This document shows, one piece after another, positions 23,851 through 32,503 of a DNA stretch of 48,788 nucleotides. The notes under the pieces were generated by a model. That model was not told where the DNA came from, made no database searches, and was given only the letters and a program-made list of their open reading frames with translations. The DNA is taken from assembly GCA_964399735.1 (NCBI GenBank), contig CAYNSO010000019.1:1-48788 (forward strand), written 5' to 3'. The position numbers and the translations under genes are program-made. Each line of letters begins with the position of its first letter. Positions within the stretch are counted from its first letter, which is position 1. This DNA is from Fontivivens sp964399735. Its GTDB lineage: Bacteria; Zhuqueibacterota; Zhuqueibacteria; Residuimicrobiales; Krinioviventaceae.

Positions 23851-25188
23851 CTAACCGGCTTTTTTCATCGATTTAATAATTTGCGTCTTGCCATACTTGA
23901 TCAGGTGAACCAAATTGATGTGTGCGGGGCATACATACGCGCAGGATCCACATTCGATACAATCCAGAGCATTGTACTGTTTAGCAGCGTCGAAATAACC
24001 GGCTTTAACATACGCGCCAAGCATTTTAGGCAACAGGCCCATCGGACACACATCGATACAGCGCGCACAAGAAATACATACCGATTCCTTGTACCTTCTG
24101 CTTTCGTGTTCATTCATCACCAGTAAACCCGATGTACCTTTAATTACCGGAGCATCCAGGGATGACTGCCCCAGCCCCATCATGGGGCCGCCCATAATGA
24201 TCTTGCCGGTATTCTCGGCCAGACCGCCACAAAATTCAAAAAGATGCGAGAACGGCGTGCCGATGCGGGTGAGTACATTTTTAGGCTCCTGCACACATTT
24301 ACCGGTAACTGTTACCACCCGTTCGATGAGGGGCTGCCGGTACGCAATCGCTTCGTACACCGCCGCAGCAGTGCCCACATTTTGCACCACACACCCAACA
24401 TCCATCGGTAGTTTGCCGGCCGGCACAGCACGCCCGGTGATGGCTTTGATAAGCTGTTTTTCAGCGCCCTGCGGGTATTTGACATGCAACGGGAAAACCG
24501 TATAGGGCAAACCCGATTTGGCTATCAATCCCTGCATCATGCGGATGGCATCCGGCTTGTTCTTTTCAATGCCGATATACGCCTTTTTCACACCCAGTAT
24601 TTTGACCAGTAACTGCATACCCGAAACGATCTTTTCCGTTTGTTCCAGCATTAACCGGTGGTCGGAAGTCAGGTACGGCTCGCATTCAACCCCATTGATA
24701 ATTAAAATTTCAATGCTTTTGTCCGGAGGAGGACTTAGTTTAACATGAGTGGGGAAAGTAGCTCCACCCAAACCTGCCAACCCGGCAGCTTGAACTCGCG
24801 CCAGCATCTCTTTTTTGTCCAGGTTCAAATAATCTTCCTGAAAAGCAATCTCTGGAACGCGGTTATCTTGCCCATCATTTTCAATAACTACCGACAACAC
24901 CGGGACGCCCAGCGGATGCGGACGATTTTCTATCGCTGTTACTGTTCCGGAAATTGAGGCATGCGAAGGCACGGAAACAAAACCACCGCTTTCCGTCACC
25001 GGTTGGCCGGCAAGCACCTGGTCGCCCTTTTGTACGATTGGCTTGGATGGCGCACCTATATGTTGCTGCACTGGAATAACCACAAACGGCGGTAACGGAC
25101 ACTTTTCTATGGCTTTTTGTTCCGTACTTTTTTTACTATCCGGCGGATGGATGCCACCGGAAAAAGTTTTTGATCTCAGGAATCGCAA
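23851..25188 (-). CDS. rnfC: Rnf complex peripheral subunit RnfC
   Basis: The product is 445 residues. RnfC is the NADH/FMN-binding peripheral arm of Rnf. It has the opening segment SGGIHPPDSK, a Rossmann-like NQO1/SLBB region (GLAGLGGATFPTHVKL, INGVECEPYLTSDHRLM) and two 4Fe-4S motifs near the C-terminus (CISCARCIDVCP and CIECGSCAYVCP). The start is TTG, supported by CGGAG with a 5-base spacer and by the family's N-terminus; no nearby ATG fits. There is no C-terminal repeat extension like that of the E. coli protein. It is the first gene of the rnf run, 87 bases after nrdR. No rnfB is next to it. Confidence 0.95.
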   Translation of the reverse strand: MRFLRSKTFSGGIHPPDSKKSTEQKAIEKCPLPPFVVIPVQQHIGAPSKPIVQKGDQVLAGQPVTESGGFVSVPSHASISGTVTAIENRPHPLGVPVLSVVIENDGQDNRVPEIAFQEDYLNLDKKEMLARVQAAGLAGLGGATFPTHVKLSPPPDKSIEILIINGVECEPYLTSDHRLMLEQTEKIVSGMQLLVKILGVKKAYIGIEKNKPDAIRMMQGLIAKSGLPYTVFPLHVKYPQGAEKQLIKAITGRAVPAGKLPMDVGCVVQNVGTAAAVYEAIAYRQPLIERVVTVTGKCVQEPKNVLTRIGTPFSHLFEFCGGLAENTGKIIMGGPMMGLGQSSLDAPVIKGTSGLLVMNEHESRRYKESVCISCARCIDVCPMGLLPKMLGAYVKAGYFDAAKQYNALDCIECGSCAYVCPAHINLVHLIKYGKTQIIKSMKKAG

Positions 25189-25275
25189 AATTACTCCGAA
25201 AATATGTTAGTAGAGAAATATCACAAATAATTTTTCAAGGTCGGATGTTGTTCGTTGTGGGTCTGGATGTTAAAT

Positions 25276-25719
25276 TTATAATTTTTTTAATTCCTTGATA
25301 AACTCTTCTTTGGCTTGAAAATTTTTATATACCGAAGCAAATCTTACATAAGCAATTTCATCCAAATCCTTTAACGCATCCATAACCATTTCGCCGACTT
25401 TATGTGACCTGACTTCTTCCAGTCCCTGATCGCGCAAATCATATTCGATACGGGTAATAATTTGCTCAATGGATGTTACAGAAACCGGTCTTTTAATACA
25501 AGCTACCTGAATACTTTTAAATAATTTTTTTCGGTCAAATTCTTCACGCCGGTTATCTTGTTTGACAATCATCAGCGGAGTTTCATCAATCATTTCGCTG
25601 GTGGTAAACCGCCGTTTGCATTTAATACACTCGCGACGGCGGCGAATCAGCCGCCCGCCTTCACGGGTACGGGAATCAATCACTTTGGTATCATGAAAAC
25701 TGCAAAACGGACACTTCAT
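25276..25719 (-). CDS. nrdR: Transcriptional repressor NrdR
   Basis: The product is 147 residues. NrdR is a nucleotide-sensing repressor of ribonucleotide reductase genes. The N-terminal zinc ribbon uses Cys3, Cys6, Cys31 and Cys34 (CPFC and CIKC), and RRRREC lies in the DNA-binding part. An ATP-cone domain covers about residues 48-138 (VKQDNRREEFDRKKL, EIAYVRFASVYKNF). No nrd gene is in the window, so its targets are elsewhere. It sits downstream of rpiB-glyA, a common neighbourhood for it. Confidence 0.97.
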   Translation of the reverse strand: MKCPFCSFHDTKVIDSRTREGGRLIRRRRECIKCKRRFTTSEMIDETPLMIVKQDNRREEFDRKKLFKSIQVACIKRPVSVTSIEQIITRIEYDLRDQGLEEVRSHKVGEMVMDALKDLDEIAYVRFASVYKNFQAKEEFIKELKKL

Positions 25720-25793
25720 TTGACAAGCAACCTGTCTGGTTTGTTAATTTAACTTGCCCGAAATGACTACCGGTTCGGGTTAATAAACAAGAG

Positions 25794-27086
25794 TTAAACT
25801 CGATACAACGGAAAACGGTCGCACAACTCGCGAACCTGTTTCATAACGTTGTTTTTAACACCCTCGTCATTGATATTTAATAATACTTTATCAATCAATT
25901 CCGCAATCAGTCGCATTTCGTCTTCTTGCATACCACGAGTTGTCAGAGCCGGCGTGCCAACACGAATACCACTGGTAATAAAAGGGCTTTGATCATCAAA
26001 AGGCACCATATTTTTATTAACGGTAATGCCGGCTTCTTCCAGCGCTTTTTCGCTGGCTTTGCCGGTCAAACCATGATTGCGAAGGTCGATCAACATAACG
26101 TGGGTATCGGTGCCACCTGAAACAATATGATAACCGCGCTGTTGCAGGGCCGCGGCCAGCGCCTGGGCATTGCTGATTACCTGGCGCTGATATTCGATAA
26201 AATCGGGCTGCAGGGCTTCTTTAAAAGCAACAGCTTTGGCGGCAATAACATGCATCAACGGCCCGCCCTGGAAACCGGGAAAGACGTTGGAATCGACAAT
26301 TTCAGAAAATTTCTTCACCCGCCCTTTGGCTGCGGTAATACCCATATCATTTTCGCCATCTTTGCCAATCAGAATCATCCCGCCGCGCGGTCCGCGCAGG
26401 GTTTTATGGGTTGTGGTTGTTACAATGTGGCAATGTTCAATGGGACTTTTGATCAACCCGGCTGCAATTAATCCTGCCGGATGAGCAATGTCGGACATGA
26501 GACGGGCATTTATTTTATCGGCAATTTGCCGGAAGGTTTTATAATCAATTTCACGTGAATAAGCGCTGGCGCCGGTAATGATCAGTTTTGGGCGTTCGCG
26601 CACAGCGATCTCTTCCACCTGGTTCATGTCAATATAGCCGGTTTTATCAACGCCATAGTGTACCATTTTGAAAAATCGCCCGGAAAAATTAGCCGGACTG
26701 CCATGGGTTAAATGACCGCCATGCGACAAGTCCATACCCATCACTGTATCGCCATGATTAACATAACTGAAATAGGCAGCTATATTCGCTTGCGAACCGG
26801 AATGCGGCTGAACATTGGCATATTCTGCTTTAAATAACTGTTTGGCACGTTCTCTGGCAAGCTCCTCAACAACATCAACATATTCACAACCGCCATAATA
26901 ACGCTTTGCCGGATACCCTTCGGCATACTTGTTGGTCATAACTTGACCCATAGCTTGCAATACCTGCAAGCTGACAAAGTTTTCGGAAGCGATTAATTCC
27001 AATTTATTGTTCTGGCGTTCCGTTTCATCTAGAATCGCCTGGTAAACATCCGGATCAAAATCTTTTAATTGCTTCATATTATTCAT
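25794..27086 (-). CDS. glyA: Serine hydroxymethyltransferase
   Basis: The product is 430 residues, a normal length. It interconverts serine and glycine with tetrahydrofolate in the cytoplasm, feeding one-carbon metabolism. PLP binds Lys228 in TTTHKTLRGPRGG. Substrate and folate segments LIASENF, TNKYAEGYPAKRYYGG and VQPHSGSQAN are present. The ATG at 27086 has GGAAAG 8 bases upstream. It starts 6 bases after rpiB ends, so the two are co-transcribed. Confidence 0.97.
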   Translation of the reverse strand: MNNMKQLKDFDPDVYQAILDETERQNNKLELIASENFVSLQVLQAMGQVMTNKYAEGYPAKRYYGGCEYVDVVEELARERAKQLFKAEYANVQPHSGSQANIAAYFSYVNHGDTVMGMDLSHGGHLTHGSPANFSGRFFKMVHYGVDKTGYIDMNQVEEIAVRERPKLIITGASAYSREIDYKTFRQIADKINARLMSDIAHPAGLIAAGLIKSPIEHCHIVTTTTHKTLRGPRGGMILIGKDGENDMGITAAKGRVKKFSEIVDSNVFPGFQGGPLMHVIAAKAVAFKEALQPDFIEYQRQVISNAQALAAALQQRGYHIVSGGTDTHVMLIDLRNHGLTGKASEKALEEAGITVNKNMVPFDDQSPFITSGIRVGTPALTTRGMQEDEMRLIAELIDKVLLNINDEGVKNNVMKQVRELCDRFPLYRV

Positions 27087-27092
27087 TACGTT

Positions 27093-27533
27093 TTACTTTC
27101 CGGTTAAATCATGTATTTTGTCAACCCGCAATTTGTGGCGTCCGCCTTCAAAAGAGGTGGTTAAAAATTTGTCGATAATTTTTTTTGCTTCTTCCGCACT
27201 GGTGGTACGGCCTCCCATCGCCAAAATATTGGCGTCATTATGCTGCCGGGCTTTTTCTGCCATATATTCGCTGCAACATAACGCAGCCCTGATGCCCCTG
27301 ATCTTGTTTGCGGTAATTGAAATGCCTATTCCGGTGCCGCAAACCAGAATTCCGAATTCAAATTCTCCGGCGGCGACACTTTGGCTTACTTTAATGGCAT
27401 AGTCTGGATAGTCCACCCGTTCAGCGTTATAACAGCCCATATCAGTAACTGAAATACTTTTACTCTGTAAATACTCTTTCACTATTTCTTTTAATTCAAA
27501 ACCGGCATGATCTGAACCGAGCGCAATAGACAT
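27093..27533 (-). CDS. rpiB: Ribose 5-phosphate isomerase B
   Basis: The product is 146 residues. It interconverts ribose 5-phosphate and ribulose 5-phosphate in the pentose phosphate pathway. The N-terminus IALGSDHAGFELK and the active-site Cys65 in VCGTGIGISITANK are standard for the RpiB/LacAB family, and the HNDANILAMGGR segment is intact. It is the first gene of the rpiB-glyA-nrdR run. Confidence 0.96.
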   Translation of the reverse strand: MSIALGSDHAGFELKEIVKEYLQSKSISVTDMGCYNAERVDYPDYAIKVSQSVAAGEFEFGILVCGTGIGISITANKIRGIRAALCCSEYMAEKARQHNDANILAMGGRTTSAEEAKKIIDKFLTTSFEGGRHKLRVDKIHDLTGK

Positions 27534-27568
27534 AAACGACTCCCAAAAACCTGCTCATTGAAAATGAT

Positions 27569-27596
27569 AAAATGGAGAGCGCATGCTCTCCATTTT
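27569..27596 (-). terminator. Intrinsic terminator after the TPR lipoprotein gene
   Basis: A perfect 12-bp stem (AAAATGGAGAGC and complement) surrounds a 4-base loop. On the - strand it is followed by TTTTATCATTTT, a reasonable T-rich tail. It separates the envelope gene set from rpiB. Confidence 0.8.
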
Positions 27597-27618
27597 TATC
27601 CAATATAAACTGAGATAA

Positions 27619-28896
27619 TTAATAGATCCATTTATAACAATCAAGTTCCGCTTTGGTTTTATTCGGGAACATGAATTCATCTTGTTTGGTGGGGATATCT
27701 ATTTCAATAAATTTCATACGATTCTTTGCCTGATCAGCAAACAGGGGGTCACTGGTTGCAAGACGAAATTCATCAAAAGCCAGTTTGTAAACCAGCTTGT
27801 CATCAATATTTACAACTTTTTTATCTCTCTGGTTAATGCAATCATCGGCAGTCGACTCATAAATGGAGCCTTTGACAATATGTGCATAACCATAGCTGCT
27901 GTTTATTTTTATAGCGGTATTGATAACAGAGCGAGCTTTGGAGAACTGTTTCAATTCCCGGTAACAGGCAGCCATTTCGCTAATCACTTTGACATGATCG
28001 GCCTGAATGGCCAAAGCTTTTTCATAAGAGGCAATAGCTTCGCGGTATTGTTCATTATTTTGCAGTGCATTGCCAAGATACTCAAGCGCCCGGACATCAT
28101 CCGGCTTTTTGCCCAGATACATGGTAAATTTTTCTGCGGCTTTTTTATATTCGGCAATTTTAAAATACTGTTCACCCAGACTGAACATTAAATTGGTATC
28201 TTCAGGATTTTTTACCAGGGCTTCTTCATTTGCAGCAATAATATCGGTAATATCGCCGCCGGTGGAACCGATGAGTCTTGCATAGGTACTTTGCGCATCA
28301 GCGTCCGCGGGATCCAGTTCAACTATCTTTTTATATGTTTCCAGGGCTTCATCAAGCCGGTTTTCAGCTATTAATAAAGTTCCCAAATATTTATAATCAT
28401 CAACCTTGCCAGGATCAAGTTCTATCGTTTTAATGTATTCATCGATTGCTTCAGCTTGATCTCCTTTTGCTGCCAACAAATACGCCCGCATACGATGGTT
28501 ATGAATTTTTTGCGGCGCTTTTTCTGTTCCCAATGTAAAAACAATCAGGGCGCTATCCGGATTTTCAAGTTTCATATACGACTGACCCAGGAAGGTATAA
28601 ACATCCTGGAAACGATTAATAGTATCCAACTGGACTACTTTCCAGAAAGGATTAACCGCATCGCGGTAATTTTTGTTTTTATAATGCTCATTGGCAATAC
28701 TAAAATTCAGGTCCAATTGGTAAACATACGCCTTGTTCAGGGAATCCTGGATGGCTTTTTGACGTTCCGGGCTGACCTGCACCTGCTGTCCGCCAGTTGT
28801 GGCGCAGCCGGAAAACAAACCCGAACCGGCAACAATTGCGGCTGCTAATATAGTTATGGTGATCAATCCTTTAAACCATTGTCCTTTTAAATTCAC
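27619..28896 (-). CDS. TPR-repeat lipoprotein
   Basis: The product is 425 residues. An N-terminal signal with a lipobox-like LFSGC puts the lipidated cysteine at 31. The remainder holds about eight tetratricopeptide repeats, including IELDPGKVDDYKYLGTLL, KIVELDPADADAQSTYARL, KKPDDVRALEYLGNAL and AIQADHVKVISEMAACYREL. Such proteins are scaffolds for envelope complexes. The start is GTG at 28896 because a full AGGAGG lies 7 bases upstream; the longer frame to 28923 starts before that site. It is the last gene of a set with an outer-membrane barrel and a lipoprotein. The partner is unknown. Confidence 0.9.
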   Translation of the reverse strand: MNLKGQWFKGLITITILAAAIVAGSGLFSGCATTGGQQVQVSPERQKAIQDSLNKAYVYQLDLNFSIANEHYKNKNYRDAVNPFWKVVQLDTINRFQDVYTFLGQSYMKLENPDSALIVFTLGTEKAPQKIHNHRMRAYLLAAKGDQAEAIDEYIKTIELDPGKVDDYKYLGTLLIAENRLDEALETYKKIVELDPADADAQSTYARLIGSTGGDITDIIAANEEALVKNPEDTNLMFSLGEQYFKIAEYKKAAEKFTMYLGKKPDDVRALEYLGNALQNNEQYREAIASYEKALAIQADHVKVISEMAACYRELKQFSKARSVINTAIKINSSYGYAHIVKGSIYESTADDCINQRDKKVVNIDDKLVYKLAFDEFRLATSDPLFADQAKNRMKFIEIDIPTKQDEFMFPNKTKAELDCYKWIY

Positions 28897-28961
28897 TGTA
28901 ATACCTCCTCTTAAACTAGACAAAAATTCATTCTTGTTATTCCGACAGATAAATTCATGGT

Positions 28962-29022
28962 GTTCTTTAAAAGTAAATTTTAGTTAAATCTAGGTTTAAA
29001 TGCAACATTTTTTTTAAAGAAC
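28962..29022. repeat. 11-bp inverted repeat in the gap between envelope genes
   Basis: GTTCTTTAAAA at 28962-28972 and its complement TTTTAAAGAAC at 29012-29022 are separated by 39 bases, directly after the stop codon of the barrel gene on the - strand. It might be a weak transcript end or an operator for the TPR gene. The arms are AT-rich, so chance is possible. Confidence 0.3.
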
Positions 29023-30225
29023 TTAATGACGTCTTTGAAACCACAATTCTGATCCGGTTATACTACCGGTGAAGCGTAAAACTGTTTCGCTAAAGCTGTT
29101 TGTATCTGCGCCTGTTCTTTTGCCTGCTTCCAGAGCAAAATCGACTCTTCCATAATTTCTATGAAACGGTAATCCCAATCCTGCGCTGACGAATTGCTCG
29201 ACAATGCTGCCACCGGAAAAATCATGATAGGGTAATTGCGAATAATAATATCCAAATCGGTAGGATACGCGGCGACCATAACTGGCCAGGGGGGCTTCCG
29301 TATCCCGATATTCAAGGCCGCTGCTCACACGCCAGTAATTTTTAAATTCATAACTACGCAATTCATGGTAATCATTCCAGAATTGCTCATAAAAATCCAG
29401 CGCCAATATAACTTTGGAAAGCTTGTATGCTGCGCCCAATCCAAAACTCATAGGAAAATCCAGTTTCGAGGTAAACGGGGCATACTGCATTTTGCTGCCA
29501 AGAGTTGTTTTATTATCCAGATTCAGTTCACTTTTACTCTTAAAGACCACGCCCAGGTTCAACCGGGAAGTCGCTTTTATATGCGCACTCAGGTCATAGC
29601 TCACTCCCCACAAATGGCTGACAATTTCATCGGCAGATTCAACATAGGTGGCATCGTCAAACTCTGTTTTCCATTCCTCGGTAAATGTGCCAAAATTAAA
29701 ATTGCCGGTTGCGCCAATTCTGAGACGTTCATTTATTTTATATTGTACACCCAAAGCTCCGGCGCTCATTCCGCCATTGCCCCGAACCAGGCGAGTATAG
29801 TTCACATACTCGTTTCCACTGTCAGTGGATAAAGTATATTTGGAAGCAGTCAAGGATTTAACCGATACCATAAACAAGACTTGTTTTTGTACCGGCACAA
29901 CAAAATGAAAACCCGAAGGGTTGCCATTGCGGGTTACAATACTTTTATCATTGATCTTACTGCTGGTAACATCATAATAGGAATTTACAGAGACGGTTGT
30001 CAAGCTGTTGACATCAATAGCAGCTATATTTATGGTATTTAAAGCAAATCGGTCAATTACACTCAAACCGGCGCCGCCCATTCCAACTGCTTTTGACGAT
30101 ACCATATAGTAAGGAATACCCAGGCCCATGGCCGAATAAAAAGAGTCGCCATAAAGATTGTTTGATAAAAACAAGCTTAAACAGGTAATGATAATATTCC
30201 AAGATATATTTTTTTTGAATTTCAT
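29023..30225 (-). CDS. Outer-membrane beta-barrel protein (FadL/PorV-like)
   Basis: The product is 400 residues. The signal peptide ends near residue 26 (LYG). The mature start, YYMVSSKAVGMGGAGLSVID, is the type seen in FadL/PorV-like barrels, followed by alternating amphipathic strands such as MSAGALGVQYKINERLRIGATG and FGLGAAYKLSKVILALDFYEQFW. The ATG at 30225 has AGGA 6 bases upstream; the frame reaching to 30372 overlaps the preceding lipoprotein gene and is not used. Substrate or function is unknown; a type IX secretion PorV role cannot be claimed from this. Confidence 0.8.
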   Translation of the reverse strand: MKFKKNISWNIIITCLSLFLSNNLYGDSFYSAMGLGIPYYMVSSKAVGMGGAGLSVIDRFALNTINIAAIDVNSLTTVSVNSYYDVTSSKINDKSIVTRNGNPSGFHFVVPVQKQVLFMVSVKSLTASKYTLSTDSGNEYVNYTRLVRGNGGMSAGALGVQYKINERLRIGATGNFNFGTFTEEWKTEFDDATYVESADEIVSHLWGVSYDLSAHIKATSRLNLGVVFKSKSELNLDNKTTLGSKMQYAPFTSKLDFPMSFGLGAAYKLSKVILALDFYEQFWNDYHELRSYEFKNYWRVSSGLEYRDTEAPLASYGRRVSYRFGYYYSQLPYHDFSGGSIVEQFVSAGLGLPFHRNYGRVDFALEAGKRTGADTNSFSETVLRFTGSITGSELWFQRRH

Positions 30226-30268
30226 TGCAAATCCTGTATTTTTAATTTCTGTAAACGACCAACCGGGA

Positions 30269-31507
30269 CTAGTCTGAAAAACGCGAAGAAGGCGGTAATG
30301 AATAGGTAACTCTGAGCGTCGGGGCGAGGGCGCTGTCACTCTTGCCTGAATAGAAACTGATTTCAGATACATTTATACCTGCACTAAAAGGTCTCAGTAC
30401 CATGCCCAAATTAGCAATACCGTCATTATTTTCACCCCACGCCCATGCCTGGGTAAAAGATACCATCTTTTTAATATCGGCAGCCGCTGTATAGGAAAAG
30501 TTGTTAAAAGTGCCATAAGCGTAAAATGCCGGGCTGGAGCCTAATGGATACAAAGACATATCTTTAACGCTCCCTGATGTATCTGCAAGCACAGGGGAAC
30601 CGGCAATCAATATCCCGGATTTTGCATATTCGCTTGAATCCTGGTTTATGTACAGGGTTAACAGGGCATGATGGATCGTAGCTTCAACCGGTATGGATGA
30701 TAAATCAAACTGAACAATAGAGTTGTAACCGGAACCATTTCCAACCCGTAAAATTTCGGGATCCCTTTGTAATTCATATTCAGCAACCGGGGATGTAAAT
30801 TGCAACAAGCTGGCATCCTGATAGATATTAACCGAGACGGTGTCTAAGGTATTATCTTTGTTTTTATGAACCAAATCCAGGGTAACCAAACTTGACCCGT
30901 TTTCAGAAGAATGAAACATTGTTACAAGATCGGCATTCTCGCTTGCCAGCATTATTCCATAATTTGTTTCTGAATTTATCCATTCATTCACAAGACTGGT
31001 GTCTATGTTTGCGCTTACTTGAGAGATAGTATCAAGCTGCGTACCGGTAAACACGCCAAATGTTTTGCCGGGTTCATAGTTGTTCTTTATGGTCTCCCAA
31101 CTTACCAAACTCTCCCAACTGCTCTCACTTTCATCGGCAACCCAAGGTCCGGTTACTTTATAAATCAAAGCCTGAAAATCTGTGGCATTGCCAATATGAG
31201 CGAATTGCTTTAAATTGATAGTTGCAGCAACAATGTTCATGGTATCAGCGTTATCAAAGTTGGTGAAACGCAATAAAACGTATGATTTTATATGATTTGT
31301 CTCTCCCAGTATCAATGTGGTTTCATCACCGGTCAGTGGCGTGCTCCAGTAACTGCCGGTTTTAATGGCAGGGAATGACTTTACCACAACGTTTCCCTTT
31401 TCACTACGATCAATCATTTCATAAGCCCCGGGTAATGGTTTATCTATAGTGCATTGCGTTGATATGATAACCAACAAAGCCAGGGATAAAACGCAAATTT
31501 GTTTCAT
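30269..31507 (-). CDS. Lipoprotein with DNRLRE-like domains
   Basis: The product is 412 residues. The signal ends at a lipobox-like ISTQC, placing the lipid on Cys19. Two beta-rich units of the DNRLRE type (a CBM-like fold) are suggested: SYVLLRFTNFDN...AATINLKQF at about 75-105, and NSIVQFDLSSIPVEATIHHALLTLYI at about 260-290. The first is followed by WVADESESSWESLVSW. These domains are usually adhesive or structural parts of surface proteins. It starts the three-gene envelope set and ends 43 bases before the barrel gene. I cannot give a more exact role. Confidence 0.72.
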   Translation of the reverse strand: MKQICVLSLALLVIISTQCTIDKPLPGAYEMIDRSEKGNVVVKSFPAIKTGSYWSTPLTGDETTLILGETNHIKSYVLLRFTNFDNADTMNIVAATINLKQFAHIGNATDFQALIYKVTGPWVADESESSWESLVSWETIKNNYEPGKTFGVFTGTQLDTISQVSANIDTSLVNEWINSETNYGIMLASENADLVTMFHSSENGSSLVTLDLVHKNKDNTLDTVSVNIYQDASLLQFTSPVAEYELQRDPEILRVGNGSGYNSIVQFDLSSIPVEATIHHALLTLYINQDSSEYAKSGILIAGSPVLADTSGSVKDMSLYPLGSSPAFYAYGTFNNFSYTAAADIKKMVSFTQAWAWGENNDGIANLGMVLRPFSAGINVSEISFYSGKSDSALAPTLRVTYSLPPSSRFSD

Positions 31508-31939
31508 AATCTTTCCTGTCTAGTCCGTTTGTTGAGAATTTTCAATTTATTCACATTTTGTAACCAAAGCGGTTGTTTGCAAAACTATTACTTTTACTGT
31601 TAAAGACAACACAAGTTCCGAAGAAAACGTAAATACCAAAAACTATTCATTCACCAGGCCGTGTACAAAGATCAACTTGCCGGTTAACAAACCTGAATCA
31701 AAATAATTCAAAAAAAAAGTTTGAAAACAATTTTAGCAGGAACAGAATTTTCACATCAAGAGTATACATTATTTTTAACAGATTAAAATATTGAAACTGG
31801 ATTGATGCTATATAATCGAACAGTATTCATATTAAATATAAAAAAAAATCCATTAAAATCCAATTTCAAAATACCTGGAGAGCAACGAAAGGCATGATCT
31901 TCAAGCAGCGGGGAACCTGTAAAACAGGCGGGAATATAA
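31508..31939. other. Intergenic region between the ribosomal superoperon and the envelope genes
   Basis: About 430 AT-rich bases with no gene seen. It must hold the promoter of the lipoprotein gene (on the - strand, near 31520-31650) and ends at the terminator of the ribosomal cluster. A small stem at 31916-31928 (CCTGT, 3-base loop, ACAGG) is too short to interpret. Confidence 0.55.
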
Positions 31940-31967
31940 CAAAAAGGGCAACCTGATGATTGCCCTT
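31940..31967 (-). terminator. Intrinsic terminator of the ribosomal superoperon
   Basis: On the - strand, AAGGGCAA pairs with TTGCCCTT around an 8-base loop and is followed by a T-run, 22 bases after the rplQ stop. This is a standard Rho-independent terminator and marks the end of the S10-spc-alpha transcript. Confidence 0.88.
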
Positions 31968-31989
31968 AAAATTATCACAAAAGCGGAAT

Positions 31990-32463
31990 TTATTCTTGTT
32001 CCGGCTTTTCTTCCTTGTCCTCTTTTACATTTGCTTTCTTTTCGCTCTCTTTGGCTTTGGCTTCGCGTTTCTGACGTTGTTTTTCCATCTTTTCCGCTTT
32101 GATCCCTTCATAGCCAACCAGTTCGAAAATAGCCATATCCGCATTATCTCCCAACCGTGGTCCGATTTTTATAATTCGCGTATATCCACCTTCACGGCTG
32201 GAATATTTAGGGGCAATTTTTTCAAACAATTCTTTGACCAGGTCTTTGTTTTGGATAGTTTTTAATACATGACGACGCGCCGCAACATCACCTTTTTTAG
32301 CAAAGGTAACAAGTCTTTCTACGGTGCTGCGTGCTTCTTTGGCTTTCGGGGTGGTGGTAATAATACTCTTGTGAGTCAACAACTCGGAAGCCAGATTTGC
32401 AAGAGTAGCTTTGCGGTGACTGGCAGTTCTGCCTAATTTTCTTCCAGATTTTAAATGTCTCAT
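31990..32463 (-). CDS. rplQ: 50S ribosomal protein L17
   Basis: The product is 157 residues. The core is ordinary L17 up to about residue 120 (MRHLKSGRKLGRTASHRKATL, then GYTRIIKIGPRLGDNADMA). It is followed by a highly charged Lys/Glu tail of about 35 residues that most L17 proteins lack. It is the last gene of the alpha operon, 40 bases after rpoA, with a terminator behind it. Confidence 0.97.
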   Translation of the reverse strand: MRHLKSGRKLGRTASHRKATLANLASELLTHKSIITTTPKAKEARSTVERLVTFAKKGDVAARRHVLKTIQNKDLVKELFEKIAPKYSSREGGYTRIIKIGPRLGDNADMAIFELVGYEGIKAEKMEKQRQKREAKAKESEKKANVKEDKEEKPEQE

Positions 32464-32503
32464 TTAATCTTTCCTTCAAACATATATTTAAAATATCGAA
32501 AAT

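Noticed and set aside
20921..25188. Na+-translocating NADH:quinone reductase (Nqr) instead of Rnf
   Set aside because: RnfC has the two 4Fe-4S motifs and the Rnf gene order; there is no NqrF-like ferredoxin/FAD subunit.
25756..25780. Small stem (CCCGAA with TTCGGG) after glyA
   Set aside because: Only 6 bp with an 11-base loop and no T-run, too weak to call a terminator.
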